Positions 41,401-51,039 of a stretch of 64,000 nt of DNA are shown here, piece by piece. Every line of letters begins with the position of its first letter. Within the stretch, counting starts at the first letter, position 1. The notes under the pieces were generated by a model. That model did no database searches. It was not told the origin of the DNA and was given only the letters and a program-made list of their open reading frames with translations. Source of the DNA: Argyresthia goedartella. Its lineage: Eukaryota; Arthropoda; Insecta; Lepidoptera; Argyresthiidae. The translations under genes and the position numbers were made by a program. Where the stretch lies: contig OX463835.1 of the NCBI GenBank assembly GCA_949825045.1, forward strand, positions 22,027,201 through 22,091,200, given 5' to 3'.

Positions 41401-42003
41401 GAGACTAAAAGCACATGTTAGATAGGACAGGTCGCAGATGGGTCAGAATGTCGATAAGGAGGCGGAAGTATTTTTTTCCTTGGCACCGCCTTATCATCAC
41501 TCCAACCCGTAGATGATTACCTATAAGTAATATTACGAGTGGATGCAGAATCAGAATAGATTTATCACAAAACTCGTAGATTGATCCGTCGCGTTGATTA
41601 AGCCTCGCTCGACTCGAAACTGCTCGAAACAAAACTGCTTGTTCCCGAGTTAGTTACCTGCATCTGAGATTAACCAGCACTTCCTATCTGAAAGCATGAC
41701 GCACTTATTCATGAACGAGCAATACGTTCCAAATGATGATGGCTTCCATCAGTTTCGTTTATATCCGAGGTTTGAGGATTCTGCCTCTGCCAGTCAAGTT
41801 TCAGATCGCTTTAATTTCTCGAGGCCAGCCGGCCATAGATAAAAATGTATAATAGGAAATAGATGGGCATCTTGACATTTTTCAGTGGTACGTAGACAGT
41901 GCTGCTGACGGCGGACCGGCATGGAACAAAAATTAGCGCGAAAAGCGAAAAGGAAGCTTTGAATGTTTGTTTTTTTTCAACTAGTTTCTATGTTACACTA
42001 ACA
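41401..42003. other. Upstream region of ZAD copy 2, no gene seen
   Basis: Mixed-composition DNA. It could hold the promoter of the ZAD copy, but no specific element is recognised. Confidence 0.3.
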
Positions 42004-42158
42004 TGATATTTGTAAGAAAGTTTTTTGTATTTTTTCAGTATAACTAGAGTACCACGTTTATAAGTTCCTTATCTTAACATAACCGTTATGAAACTTATAA
42101 ACATGGTACTCTAGTTATAGGTACTGATATTAATTAAAAACTTTCTCACAAATATCAT
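42004..42158. mobile_element. Foldback element with long inverted arms
   Basis: The left arm GATATTTGTAAGAAAGTTTT ... ATAACTAGAGTACCACGTTT and ATAAGTT is mirrored by AACTTATAAACATGGTACTC, TAGTTAT ... AAAAACTTTCTCACAAATATC. The loop is about 25 bp. No coding capacity; a hairpin MITE of unknown superfamily. Confidence 0.7.
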
Positions 42159-42754
42159 CTCAGTATAACTTTGTAGCACCACATTACTAAAAAACTGTCT
42201 AGTTAATAAAACAATTTGGTTTGGATATATACAAGATGTATTTGTTTAATACATTGTGAAGGTTACACATTTACACATTTTTTAAATCGCAGTCCTGACA
42301 AAATAAATTTAATTTCCTCTTTTGCAAGCTAATACATAACCAAAACTGATATGGTCTCTAACATTCTAAACTTTATGCACAAAATTCTCATGTAAATATT
42401 ATTGATAACTACTAGTTAAGTAAATATATCATTTTTATACCCATCTAAGGTTGTATCATGTGAAACTAAAGTAAAAAATATTTAAGATCAAATTGCAAAC
42501 CATGTTAAGCAAATAAAATCTAAATTTCTGTGTTTTAATATGATATCTCATACAATTGGTGCCGATGTCATCTGACATTTTGTTTGGACTACTGATATTT
42601 TTTTGCAAAACTTGCAGGACAAAATTTGGTAATTGTCATGAGTAGAATAACCTTGTTCACAGTATACTGGCAGCATATATGAATACTATGGAAGTAACTT
42701 TACAGCGGTAATTAATTAAGTTTACAAACAAAATAATTAAAACAATACAGTCGA
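42159..42754. other. Probable 3' flank of the P-element remnant
   Basis: AT-rich. The 3' end of the P element should lie here but no terminal repeat was recognised. Confidence 0.3.
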
Positions 42755-44741
42755 TCAAACTGCAAGTGCAACTCCCGTTTGCCTTAGCCTTTTTTGTTGT
42801 CCACATATTTTTTTGCGGCTAATTTCATCTCACCGTGAATTTCATTTGTACTGACAATCACCTTATTGGTAAGGATTTTGTTGATTTCTCTGCACCAATT
42901 TGTAACAAAAAATTCTATTTACTTTTTTTATTATATATTCGGTTAGTGCATTTTTGTGATCTTTACAATTTATAAAGGTGAAATCAATGTTAGTCAAAAC
43001 CACAATCTCTAGGTAATTAGTAAAGCCTTTTAGGTTACATTACGTTTCTAAAATGTTTTGCACAACATTCTCAATTTGAACGAAGAAGTAAAAAAAATGC
43101 CTGTTTGGGTCAATACCCCAACAGGCATTTTTTTGACTTCTTCGATTGAAGCCAGGTTTTTTCTTTGTTAGTTGTTCCTTATGCCTTTCATGAGGTGAGG
43201 TGGATCATAAATAGGGAAGATTTTCTCTTCATTTATTTCGAAGAACCCTCCTTTGTATTCTTCTTCCCTTCTTAGATATTTTTCTTTCGTGTCGCGTATT
43301 AAGGAATTGATTGCAGCTACATTAGTCGCCCCTTGGTCGCATACTGTGGCTACTACCTTGAGGCCAGTCTCCTGCAATTTTTTAATGCAGCCTTGTGTGA
43401 TCTTTTTCATATCTAACGACGATGTTCAGCTTTGGCAGTATGTATAAGCAATGGGCTGTTTATATTTTTTAATAACGCCTCTAACCATTATAACTAGAGC
43501 ATGGTCACAAAAGGTCTTTTTCCTCTCTACTCCGTTGTCGCTTAAACCATTTATAAAATCTTTTTTCCTGTCCAGGTTGACACTTGGGGTTATCACCATC
43601 TCATCAAAAACTAGAGTGCAGTACCTGTGCGCTCTAGGCATTTTTGCGACTTTCCGTTTTAACTGGTCAAATGTTGTGTCTTGAATGCCTGGTTTTAGAT
43701 CTACTTGCGCCAGGAGTTTTTGCAGTGTTTATCTTTTTGGTAAAATACACATTGGACTCAAAAGTCGGTATGCTTTTGGGCTGGGCTTATATAGGGATGT
43801 TGCCAAAAAAAATTGATCCAGTGTGAATCGTCTGCCTTTTCCTTTTTTTTCAGATTGCTTTATTTGCATTTCAAAAAACAATTTCGCTGGTCTGGTCATT
43901 TTCTGGCTCAAGATATTATATGCTGTAGAAGAGCTTATTTTTTCAGCAAGTTTCAATCCTCTATTAAATGACCTATTTAGGTTATCTTTTTTATGCAACA
44001 TCCTTTTCAATTTACAGATTGACTTCATAAGTTGCCTCTCCTGCACAGGAGAGACAACTTGTTGCCTTGAATCTTCGGTTAATTCCTGAAATTAAATGAA
44101 AACAAGAACGGTTATATCATTGTTTTATTTTTAGGGTTCCTTGAAATTAGTCAAATTAATTATTATTATTATTGTAAAAAAATACCTTTATTGTTTCCAG
44201 CTGCGGTTTGATGAATATCAGAAGTGTTTGCTTGTACAACATCCTTAGGGGTATCTAAGCTCCTTCCTGAAAAATGGTGATAGTAACTTACTTAGATAGA
44301 AACTCGGTTTATTTATCATTCAATTGCATATTTTTAGGAGCGCCCCAGGTACTTCAATAAAATAAAATAGCTGTTTAACCTGTTGGATGTAATGTTGGTA
44401 CAGCACTTCTAACAAGTCTGTTTTTGCTGCCATGGTAATTATCTTCAAAATGCCTGTGGCACACTTTTCTGTCCGAGAAAATATACGAGTCTTCAAAACC
44501 GACTAATCCTGCTGTTGCCTTCCAAGTTTTAAAACGGTCGCCATCATTGGATGGATTAGGAAAATAATGCATCGGGACACCTTGAACAGAAATAATGTTG
44601 TTGTTAAGAACCTGAGTCCAGGAAAAATCAGTGGTGACGATGAATTCAGTGGGTTCAATTTGTTACTACGTTACGTTGTATGTACATACCGTCAGAGTTG
44701 CTGGTTGTGCAACCAGGCATGCAACATTTATTCCTAGACAT
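42755..44741 (-). pseudogene. P-element-type transposase (THAP domain), internally deleted
   Basis: P transposases cut DNA using an RNase H-like fold and need a THAP finger for end binding. Read on minus: exon 1 (44690-44741, MSRNKCCMPGC, first Cys pair), donor GGTATGT; exon 2 (44380-44580, FPNPSNDGDRFKTWKATAGL, VCHRHF, rest of THAP); exon 3 (44186-44266); exon 4 from about 44090 with a coiled coil, SLYKPSPKAYRLL, a frame break near 43727, TLVFDEMVITPSV (catalytic Asp), a TGA at about 43424, and VCDQGATNVAAIN followed by PIYDPPHLMKGIRNN. It then breaks at 43165 and resumes at about 43072 with the C-terminal domain (VVLTNIDFTFINCKDHKNAL) to a TGA at 42755. The middle of the protein (GTP-binding/insertion region) is missing. 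Confidence 0.82.
43081..43144. repeat. Palindrome at the P-element deletion junction
   Basis: CGAAGAAGT-AAAAAAAATGCCTGT and its near-perfect reverse complement ACAGGCATTTTTTT-GACTTCTTCG flank a loop of about 14 bp. It lies exactly between the two surviving parts of the transposase. Confidence 0.85.
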
Positions 44742-45640
44742 AATTAGAGACCTGTCTTTATTATTAAAAGTATTTGCGCTGCACTGCACTGCACGGGTAG
44801 TCCTATCACAAAACTACCGCCGCCTTATCTAAACCCCAACCGAAAGTCCTGTTTTTAATCAAAACGCTGAACTGGAGGAACAAACTGCTCAACACCAAAT
44901 AATAAAATTGAAATGAAAAATTTTAAATCGCCAAACAAAACTTTCAAACTTTTTCCGTTTTTTCTCGTTGTTTATTACATGAAACAAAGCAGGAACAAAA
45001 AACAGAATTACTACTAATTTATCCTAAACTTTTATTACCCAACGATATCTTGTTCAAAATATGGTTAGCTATAACAAATAAATAATCATGAATAAACTGT
45101 GATAAACTTCAGATTAGAGATCTATTAAATATAACATAAACATTAAAAAAACGTATATAATATTTTCTACCCTAGAAAATAATAATTGTATAGTGGCAAG
45201 ACCACGTTGTGCCAATGACATGTTAGTCCTATGCCTAGCCGGTAGATAGCGCGACCGAACTTTTTTGACAACCATACTCTAAGATACCCCAGCATGCAGC
45301 CGGCAGCCCGCACAATAATTTAAAGTCACAGACTTATAATCAAATACTATAACAAAGGTACTCTGTGGATACTACGTATACCCAGTGTTTCCAGATGAAA
45401 CTATAAACCAAGGGGTATTCTCTCGTACCTAGACAATTTTGCCCTTTCACACATGCTTAATCTTGTACATGTGTTAGTTGATAATGAATACCAGCTTAAA
45501 AAAGAATTAAGTCATTATTCTGATCTGGTCATACTGAGTCCCCGGCTGTCAAAACTGTCAATACGCGTTTTTGTGTTTGTTCGTACGTTCGTTCGATAGA
45601 TGTTCTCTTAAAAGGTTAGAAATAACCTTTCCTTGCTATA
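44742..45640. other. No recognisable gene
   Basis: Contains the unknown 5' flank of the P element. No open frame of interest. Confidence 0.3.
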
Positions 45641-45776
45641 AACTACCGTGTTTATCTGTTAAAATTACGGTGTTTAAGACTTAAATTACCGTAGAATCAT
45701 TTGGAAAATACTGTGTAAATTACCGTATAAAATGCAACCGAAACAACCTTGAATTTACATGTTTTTATTTAAAATT

Positions 45777-45945
45777 AATCTTCTAAAATAAGAACTTCTT
45801 TATCATATATGGCTGCCATCATTTTTGAAAACATGTTCTTAGTAGGTTTAAAATCAACACAGTTATGACCATTCCGGTGAATAGCTTGTTGAGCAAGTAT
45901 ATTTCCCCTTAATGGTTTTCGGTATCAGCTTGTTCATTTTCTTCG
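45777..45945 (-). pseudogene. Unidentified C-terminal fragment, possibly transposase
   Basis: On the minus strand about 45 codons read RGNILAQQAIHRNGHNCVDF, KPTKNMFSKMMAAIYDKE and a terminal ILED before a stop. The composition is plausible for the end of a transposase and it lies next to the ACCGT boxes, but I do not recognise the family. Confidence 0.3.
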
Positions 45946-46059
45946 TTTTTATGTCGTCGATTTGACTGAATATTATTTCACACAAAAGTTAAAAAATACC
46001 ATCGGATCTCTGCGACCCGATGTCGGCCTATTGGCCTATCTTCGATTTCAAACTTTTAT

Positions 46060-47127
46060 TCAATAGTCAATAGTCAAAGTACTTTATTACTGTAGATATT
46101 TACATATACTTAGCAAACGTCATTTTTTGCCTCTTCTCTACATTGGACCACTGTGGGAGAAGAAGGGCGTAGAAACTCCCACAGATTTATTTTTAGATCT
46201 CTTTTAAAAATAGGTTGTGCTTAACTAATACAAATATGAAAAATTTAATTGTTATGATTAATAAGCAGGAATAAATAATTACAAAATTATTAACAGCAAG
46301 GTCTGTGTTGAGCCAGATTAACCCCATACAGTCCTGTCATTTAAGTAATCTTGAACATTGTAATATCCCTTTTTCGACAAAGTCGCTTTAACATGCTTTT
46401 TAAATTGCTCAAATGGCAATTTCAAAATCTCCAGAGGTATCTTATTGTAGTAGAGAATGCACTGACCCTTGAAAGAATTGCTAACCTTCGCGAGTCTAAA
46501 ACGGGGCGCACATAGTCTGTGATTATTTCTTAGGTTAACATTACAGCTGTCGCTAAGTTTGGAAAATGTTGTAAGGTTCTTGCGTACATACATTATATTT
46601 TCGAAAATAAATTGACTAGCTACTGTTAGTATGTCAATTTCTTTAAAAAGCTCTCTTAAGGAGTCTGTTCGTTTTAAATTATAAATTGCTCGAATAGCTC
46701 TTTTCTGTAAAATAAAAATAGTTTGAATATCCGCTGCTTTCCCCCACAACAAGATACCATAGGACATCACACTATGAAAGTAACTAAAATATACTAGCCT
46801 AGATGTAGCCACATCCGTGCTTTGTCTGATGTTCCTAACAGCGTAAGCCGCAGAACTTAATTTACCAGCCAATTTATCTATGTGGGGTCCCCACTGCAAT
46901 TTACTATCAATGGTTATTCCAAGAAACTTCGTATCATTTACCAATTCTAACGTGCTGTTGTCTAACACCAAACTGGTCTCAACTTGCCTGACATTTGGAA
47001 GTGAGAATTTGATACACTTGGTTTTACCAGCGTTTAACAATAAATTATTAACTGTGAACCAATTCAAGGTTAAAGACAATACACCATTAACATCATCAAA
47101 ATCTCCTTTTTGCCTTATTGTGTGTGC
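46060..47127 (-). mobile_element. 5'-truncated CR1-like LINE copy
   Basis: It contains only the end of ORF2 and a 3' UTR that ends in a period-7 unit (TAGTCAA on plus, 46058-46080). Its 3' UTR is the same as the fragment at 16995-17290. The coding end is related to, but clearly different from, the LINE at 3422-6945. Confidence 0.8.
46318..47115 (-). pseudogene. LINE ORF2 C-terminal part
   Basis: The open frame includes LNWFTVNNLLLNAGKTKCIK, FLGITIDSKLQWGPHIDKL, YFHSVMSYGILLWGKA, FILQKRAIRAIYNL and ends GYYNVQDYLNDRTVWG. This is the palm-end, thumb and tail of a CR1-like RT. The palm with the catalytic motifs is absent because of the 5' truncation at about 47120. The remaining frame has no stop. 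Confidence 0.82.
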
Positions 47128-47293
47128 TACTTCCCTACACGGTAGTTAATATCTAAGAATACCGTAGAAAAAGGCACGGTAGTGGATCGCTACCGTAGAC
47201 CGTGTATTAGCCAAAAATACCGTGGTTCTACGGTAATTACCGTGTACCTGGTAACACCTGGTATACCCATGACGTCGAGTCCCCGACTTTTCC

Positions 47294-47328
47294 GTCAGTC
47301 AAGTCAGTCATTGACTGACTTGACTGAC
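47294..47328. repeat. Perfect 35-bp palindrome
   Basis: GTCAGTCAAGTCAGTCA, one T, then its exact reverse complement. The unit GTCAGTCA/TGACTGAC is repeated within each arm. Confidence 0.95.
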
Positions 47329-47372
47329 AGTCAAGGTCATGGCCACAGATTAATAATATGTAGTTCCCACGG

Positions 47373-47872
47373 CGCGTTCCGAATCGCACCATAATCGATT
47401 ATAACGTCTAATAGGTCGTTACAAATGAGCTTTAGCGTGACAACGATAGCTCAAAATGGTTGTTATGACATCATTAACGCCGCCATGTTGTGCTATTATC
47501 GCCCATGCTTCTGAGCTTCAGCACTGAGAGCGAGCCATCAAAAGTGACAGCTGTCACGCTGACAGCTGACAATAAAACTTAGAACAGCAACCAGCAGCGA
47601 CTCCTGGTGCTCCTTAATTGTTTATTTCCTCACTTATTCATCCAAAACAAAGTTAATATAACAAATACGACTCGAAATGACAGTAACGTCATTATCTACC
47701 AAAAGTAGGGTTATAATAGTGTCACTGTCAGTGTAGACGTTGTCTACCGTCGCGTTCAAAGCGTTCCGATTGGACACCTATTTAGTTTGGTCGCCATTTC
47801 ACACTCGGAACTAGCATGATAGTCGTGATGTCACGTGAGCGATAATGTCTTTGTTGTCGTAAATCGGAACGC
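47373..47872. mobile_element. Possible MITE-like segment with GCGTTCCGAT ends
   Basis: GCGTTCCGAAT at 47374-47384 is matched by the inverted ATCGGAACGC at 47863-47872, and an internal GCGTTCCGATT occurs near 47761. About 500 bp, no coding frame. The end repeats are short, so this is tentative. Confidence 0.35.
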
Positions 47873-48475
47873 AACATTAGTATACATACATGGCGTGACG
47901 TTATGTTATTTTTTACATCTATAAGGTGACTAAATTATCGATCAAAAAGTTAGGGTTATGGGGAGCGAGGCAAAGGGAACAATTCTTTCAAAACGATGTG
48001 AAATCATCGTTATAATTTTTTTTGGATATATTTATGACACGATGTCATTTTAATTAATTCTGTACCCGATATTTATATAAATGTTGTCAATCCCTGACAT
48101 ATTGATTTTACACGTTTACAGTGTAAACGAATACAAGACATTGAGTATCTCTCTCACTCTTCAGTCACCCGATAGGCACTATCTTATTCTCGCACGCGCG
48201 CGCACACACTCACTCACGCAGTACGTGCCACTGCATCGACACGGCGCGCGACGGCTGCGGCTAGGACACCCGACACGAGTCACGCACACACACTCATACA
48301 CACTCTACCAGTCGTGACTCAGCCTTTTACACCCAAGCCGTTTTAGCCGTTTTACACCCAATTGGTCCACTGAATTATTTTTAATCAAGAAGGTAAACAG
48401 CACTATTCCTATAACTTATTTGGTTGAAGATATCCGTCAACAACCGATTTCAGGATGTTTCTACGATCAAGAACT
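47873..48475. other. No gene; CA/CG-rich low complexity
   Basis: A GCGCGCGCACACACTCACTC run at about 48198-48217. Nothing else is seen. Confidence 0.35.
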
Positions 48476-48559
48476 CCTGAAAGCTAAATATCGTGGTAAG
48501 TATATAACATAAGGGGATAAGTTAGTAAAATGGTTAGGTGTAGAAAAAAAAAGTAAAAC

Positions 48560-48800
48560 CAAAAAGTATAGAATGTGATATAATAAATTTAGACAATTCC
48601 TACAATGAAGGAACGCACTGGGTAGCCTACATAAAACTTAATGAATATATTGATAGTTTTGGAAACTTGAAGCCACCGACACAAGTTGTGAAATATCTCC
48701 ATACTCCTATTTTTTTTTTATTATACTAGATATCGGACTCACGATAGTAACTGTGGAAATTTATGTTTAAAGTATTTGCATGTTTTTTGGAATAAACATA
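48560..48800 (+). pseudogene. Polinton/Maverick cysteine protease remnant (adenain-like)
   Basis: Polintons encode an adenovirus-type protease that matures capsid proteins. The plus strand reads NEGTHWVAYIKL (catalytic His), YIDSFGNLKPP (Asp), then after a slip in a T run near 48712 SNCGNLCLKYLHVFW (catalytic Cys). Residues and spacing match the family. The start is lost and the frame is broken. Confidence 0.75.
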
Positions 48801-48841
48801 TAAATGATTGATAAAAGCGTTTATAATTTACCATTGTTATA

Positions 48842-49548
48842 ATGTCATTCACCCTATCAATAATAGGCAAGAAGTCACTTTTACCAATGAATTATTCTCC
48901 TACATTACAACTAGAGGGAGAATATGAGTGCGCTTTAATACTAAGAGTGGTATACACCAAGCCACCTTTAATTCAATTCCAAACATTGATAGTGAAAATA
49001 ACAAGTTTTATTTTAGCGAAAACGATGTTATTGAACTTCCTAAAAGAGCGTACGAATTGCTATAAACGATAACTTACCTTAAAGGAAAATTAAAAGATAT
49101 CAACTTTATAGTTTATTGTGTAAGAATAATACACTAAAAACCTATATCTTCAGCACCAAACCTATTCATTTTGAGAAAGAAAATAGCCTAGAAAATTTAT
49201 TAAGATTTGGTAATTATACGCTCGAAGCTAATTTATTACATGAATCATGACATCCTGTCAAAATTCTTTCCAACAACTGTGGTAAGGATTTAATGTGATA
49301 TTGTAAGCGGATCATATATAAACGGCATATCTAGTCACATTATGCTTGAGTTTGCGCCAAAGGTCCCATCAGGATATAGTATAGTAGAAATACCGAAGAA
49401 CGTTATTTATTTTCCCGTTAACCAAAATAATATAAACAGTTTAAATACCAGAATATGGGATATTAAAAATAATTTAATTAATTTACGTGGTGAAAACGTT
49501 CAACTGTATTTATGTCACCGTAAGATAGTCAAACCCGTTAGTTTATAA
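48842..49548 (+). pseudogene. Polinton capsid-type (minor capsid/penton-like) gene remnant
   Basis: It starts with MSFTLSIIGKKSLLPMNYSP, continues in a second frame with TFNSIPNIDSENNKFYFSEN and VIELPKRAYEL, and ends at 49342-49548 with APKVPSGYSIVEIPKNVIYF and NNLINLRGENVQL. These are the N-terminal and C-terminal blocks of the Polinton structural protein thought to form the minor capsid. Several frame breaks occur between. It sits 3' of the protease on the same strand, the usual Polinton order. Confidence 0.7.
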
Positions 49549-49555
49549 ACTAACG

Positions 49556-49850
49556 CGTTAGTTGATCAACTATCTACCGATAGTAAACCAGACCAACAGG
49601 GTTTAAAATTTACGTTACTTTTGTTCTCACATGTCAACCTAACACGAATAATTTTTGGGGGGCTTCCCTGCGCTCGCCCCCTCTAGTCTTCACCTAAGCT
49701 ACCGCAGTGTATGCCCTGGTATTTCTTTTGCAATTCAAGTTTAAACCAGTTTATTACTTAAAGGTTTTAACCGTTAGTTTATCAACTAAAGCGTCTTATA
49801 GTAAGCAGTCCACTACAGTTTACTATCTGTCGATAGTTGATCAACTAACG
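49556..49850. mobile_element. Inverted-repeat segment within the Polinton region
   Basis: CGTTAGTTGATCAACTATC with GATAGTAAAC (49555-49588) recurs inverted at about 49817-49850. TTAGTTTATAAACTAA palindromes lie just outside the left arm. The enclosed 230 bp have no frame. Probably a small foldback insertion. Confidence 0.55.
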
Positions 49851-50044
49851 AGAAAAAAAACGTTAGTATGTAAAAAAAAACTTATTGATATATTTTTTAT
49901 TCAAATAATAAATATATTTTTATTCAAAGAATAAATGTGTTTATATCCTTAATTAATACCGTTTTTATTTTATCACCCTTTTCAGCTAGACAAACTTAAA
50001 AATAAACTGGATCAGATCGAATCATTACATAACTTTTTTTACAT

Positions 50045-50270
50045 ATTTTATCTACACACGTATCATAAAACCTCTTTACTGCGTCTAAAAACCGCACGTT
50101 AAGACCAGCATAATGTAAAAATATTTGGTAATAGTAGTTTATGTGACTGCTACATAATGCCTAATTATATATAGTATAATTACATACCCTAGTTTATCTA
50201 CACACATATCATAAGCTTTCTTTGATGTATTCAGGAGCCGCATGTTTGACCGGCATTGTGGCATTAAGTT
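50045..50270 (-). repeat. Diverged tandem pair of a ~150-bp unit
   Basis: TATCTACACACGTATCATAA (about 50050) and TATCTACACACATATCATAA (about 50204) head two copies that share CCGCACGTTAAGACC/CCGCATGTTTGACC and a following CAT box. On the minus strand copy 1 reads YAGLNVRFLDAVKRFYDTCV; copy 2 has stops. Possible remains of a coding repeat. Confidence 0.5.
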
Positions 50271-50275
50271 GTTTA

Positions 50276-50280
50276 GCTGT
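50276..50280 (+). repeat. Target-site duplication GCTGT, left copy
   Basis: GCTGT precedes the left LTR; the right copy is at 62810-62814. Confidence 0.9.
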
Positions 50281-50799
50281 TGTACGCGATGTACATAGAG
50301 TACCCCGCAATTCGTATTTGTGTGTACTTATTGCGGGGCGCAGCGTGGACTGTAGATTTTCTTATTAGGTTGATGGCGAAGAGGGCTCGAATGATAACGC
50401 AATTTCTTCAATATTTGCAGGCGGAGAGGCGAGGGGGAGGCCTTGGTGCTTCTTCTGCTGTAGCTCGATCGGGAATGGTTTTTCGGCGGCGCGCGCGCGC
50501 CTTTTATTGGACCGCCTGAGAGTAGTTTTGTTTACCTCAGACCCCGCGCCGCACACCGCCCCCTTCCTCGCCCCTTCTTCCCCGCTAGGTTTTATTTCTA
50601 ATTAAAATGGTTTTATTTTACATTTATTGTCTTAAATCTATGTTTATTCAATACCTTAAGTCTCTAAATATCTTTTTTCATAATGATTTGGGTGACCGCG
50701 GGCTTTCTAATAAGGGTTTTGTATTATTTTGGCCGGCCCGCGGTCCCCCGCCTCACCGAGGTATTAAATATAGGTGCCTGCGCGCCTCGAGTCGCTTCA
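50281..50799 (-). repeat. Pao 3' LTR, outer part (split by Jockey LINE)
   Basis: Matches 62069-62587. The last 11 bases, GAGTCGCTTCA (50789-50799), are the left copy of the Jockey target-site duplication. Confidence 0.92.
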
Positions 50800-51039
50800 T
50801 CAGTGGAGTGCTTCGACCGTCGCGCACACGGACCTATAGTGATCGCCGTTCCACCGCAGTTCGCACGCCGCTTCGTAGAAAGCGGACGTGCGCAACACTC
50901 GCCCGTGCGCGTCGCGACTTCGCCGTCGCGAGTGAGCTGCACGGAGGGGATTTTCTGCTAGGAACGGACGCCGGCTTCGCCTAAGGTCGTGCCTGGTAGG
51001 TACCCTTTCGGGCAGCCAACTCGTCCATAGCCCGCCGCT

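Larger units (their letters stand above)
45641..47260 (-). mobile_element. Candidate DNA transposon with ACCGT-rich ends, split by a LINE
   Basis: Near the left end TACCGT/ACGGT boxes recur at about 45644, 45666, 45687 and 45721. Near the right end they recur at about 47139, 47161, 47177, 47191, 47200, 47219, 47233 and 47243. Adjacent to the left cluster a minus-strand frame (about 45945-45777) ends ...MMAAIYDKEVLILED. Repeated short motifs at both ends are typical of transposase-binding subterminal repeats. The LINE fragment 46060-47127 lies between. Superfamily unknown; that the two clusters belong to one element is inference. Confidence 0.35.
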
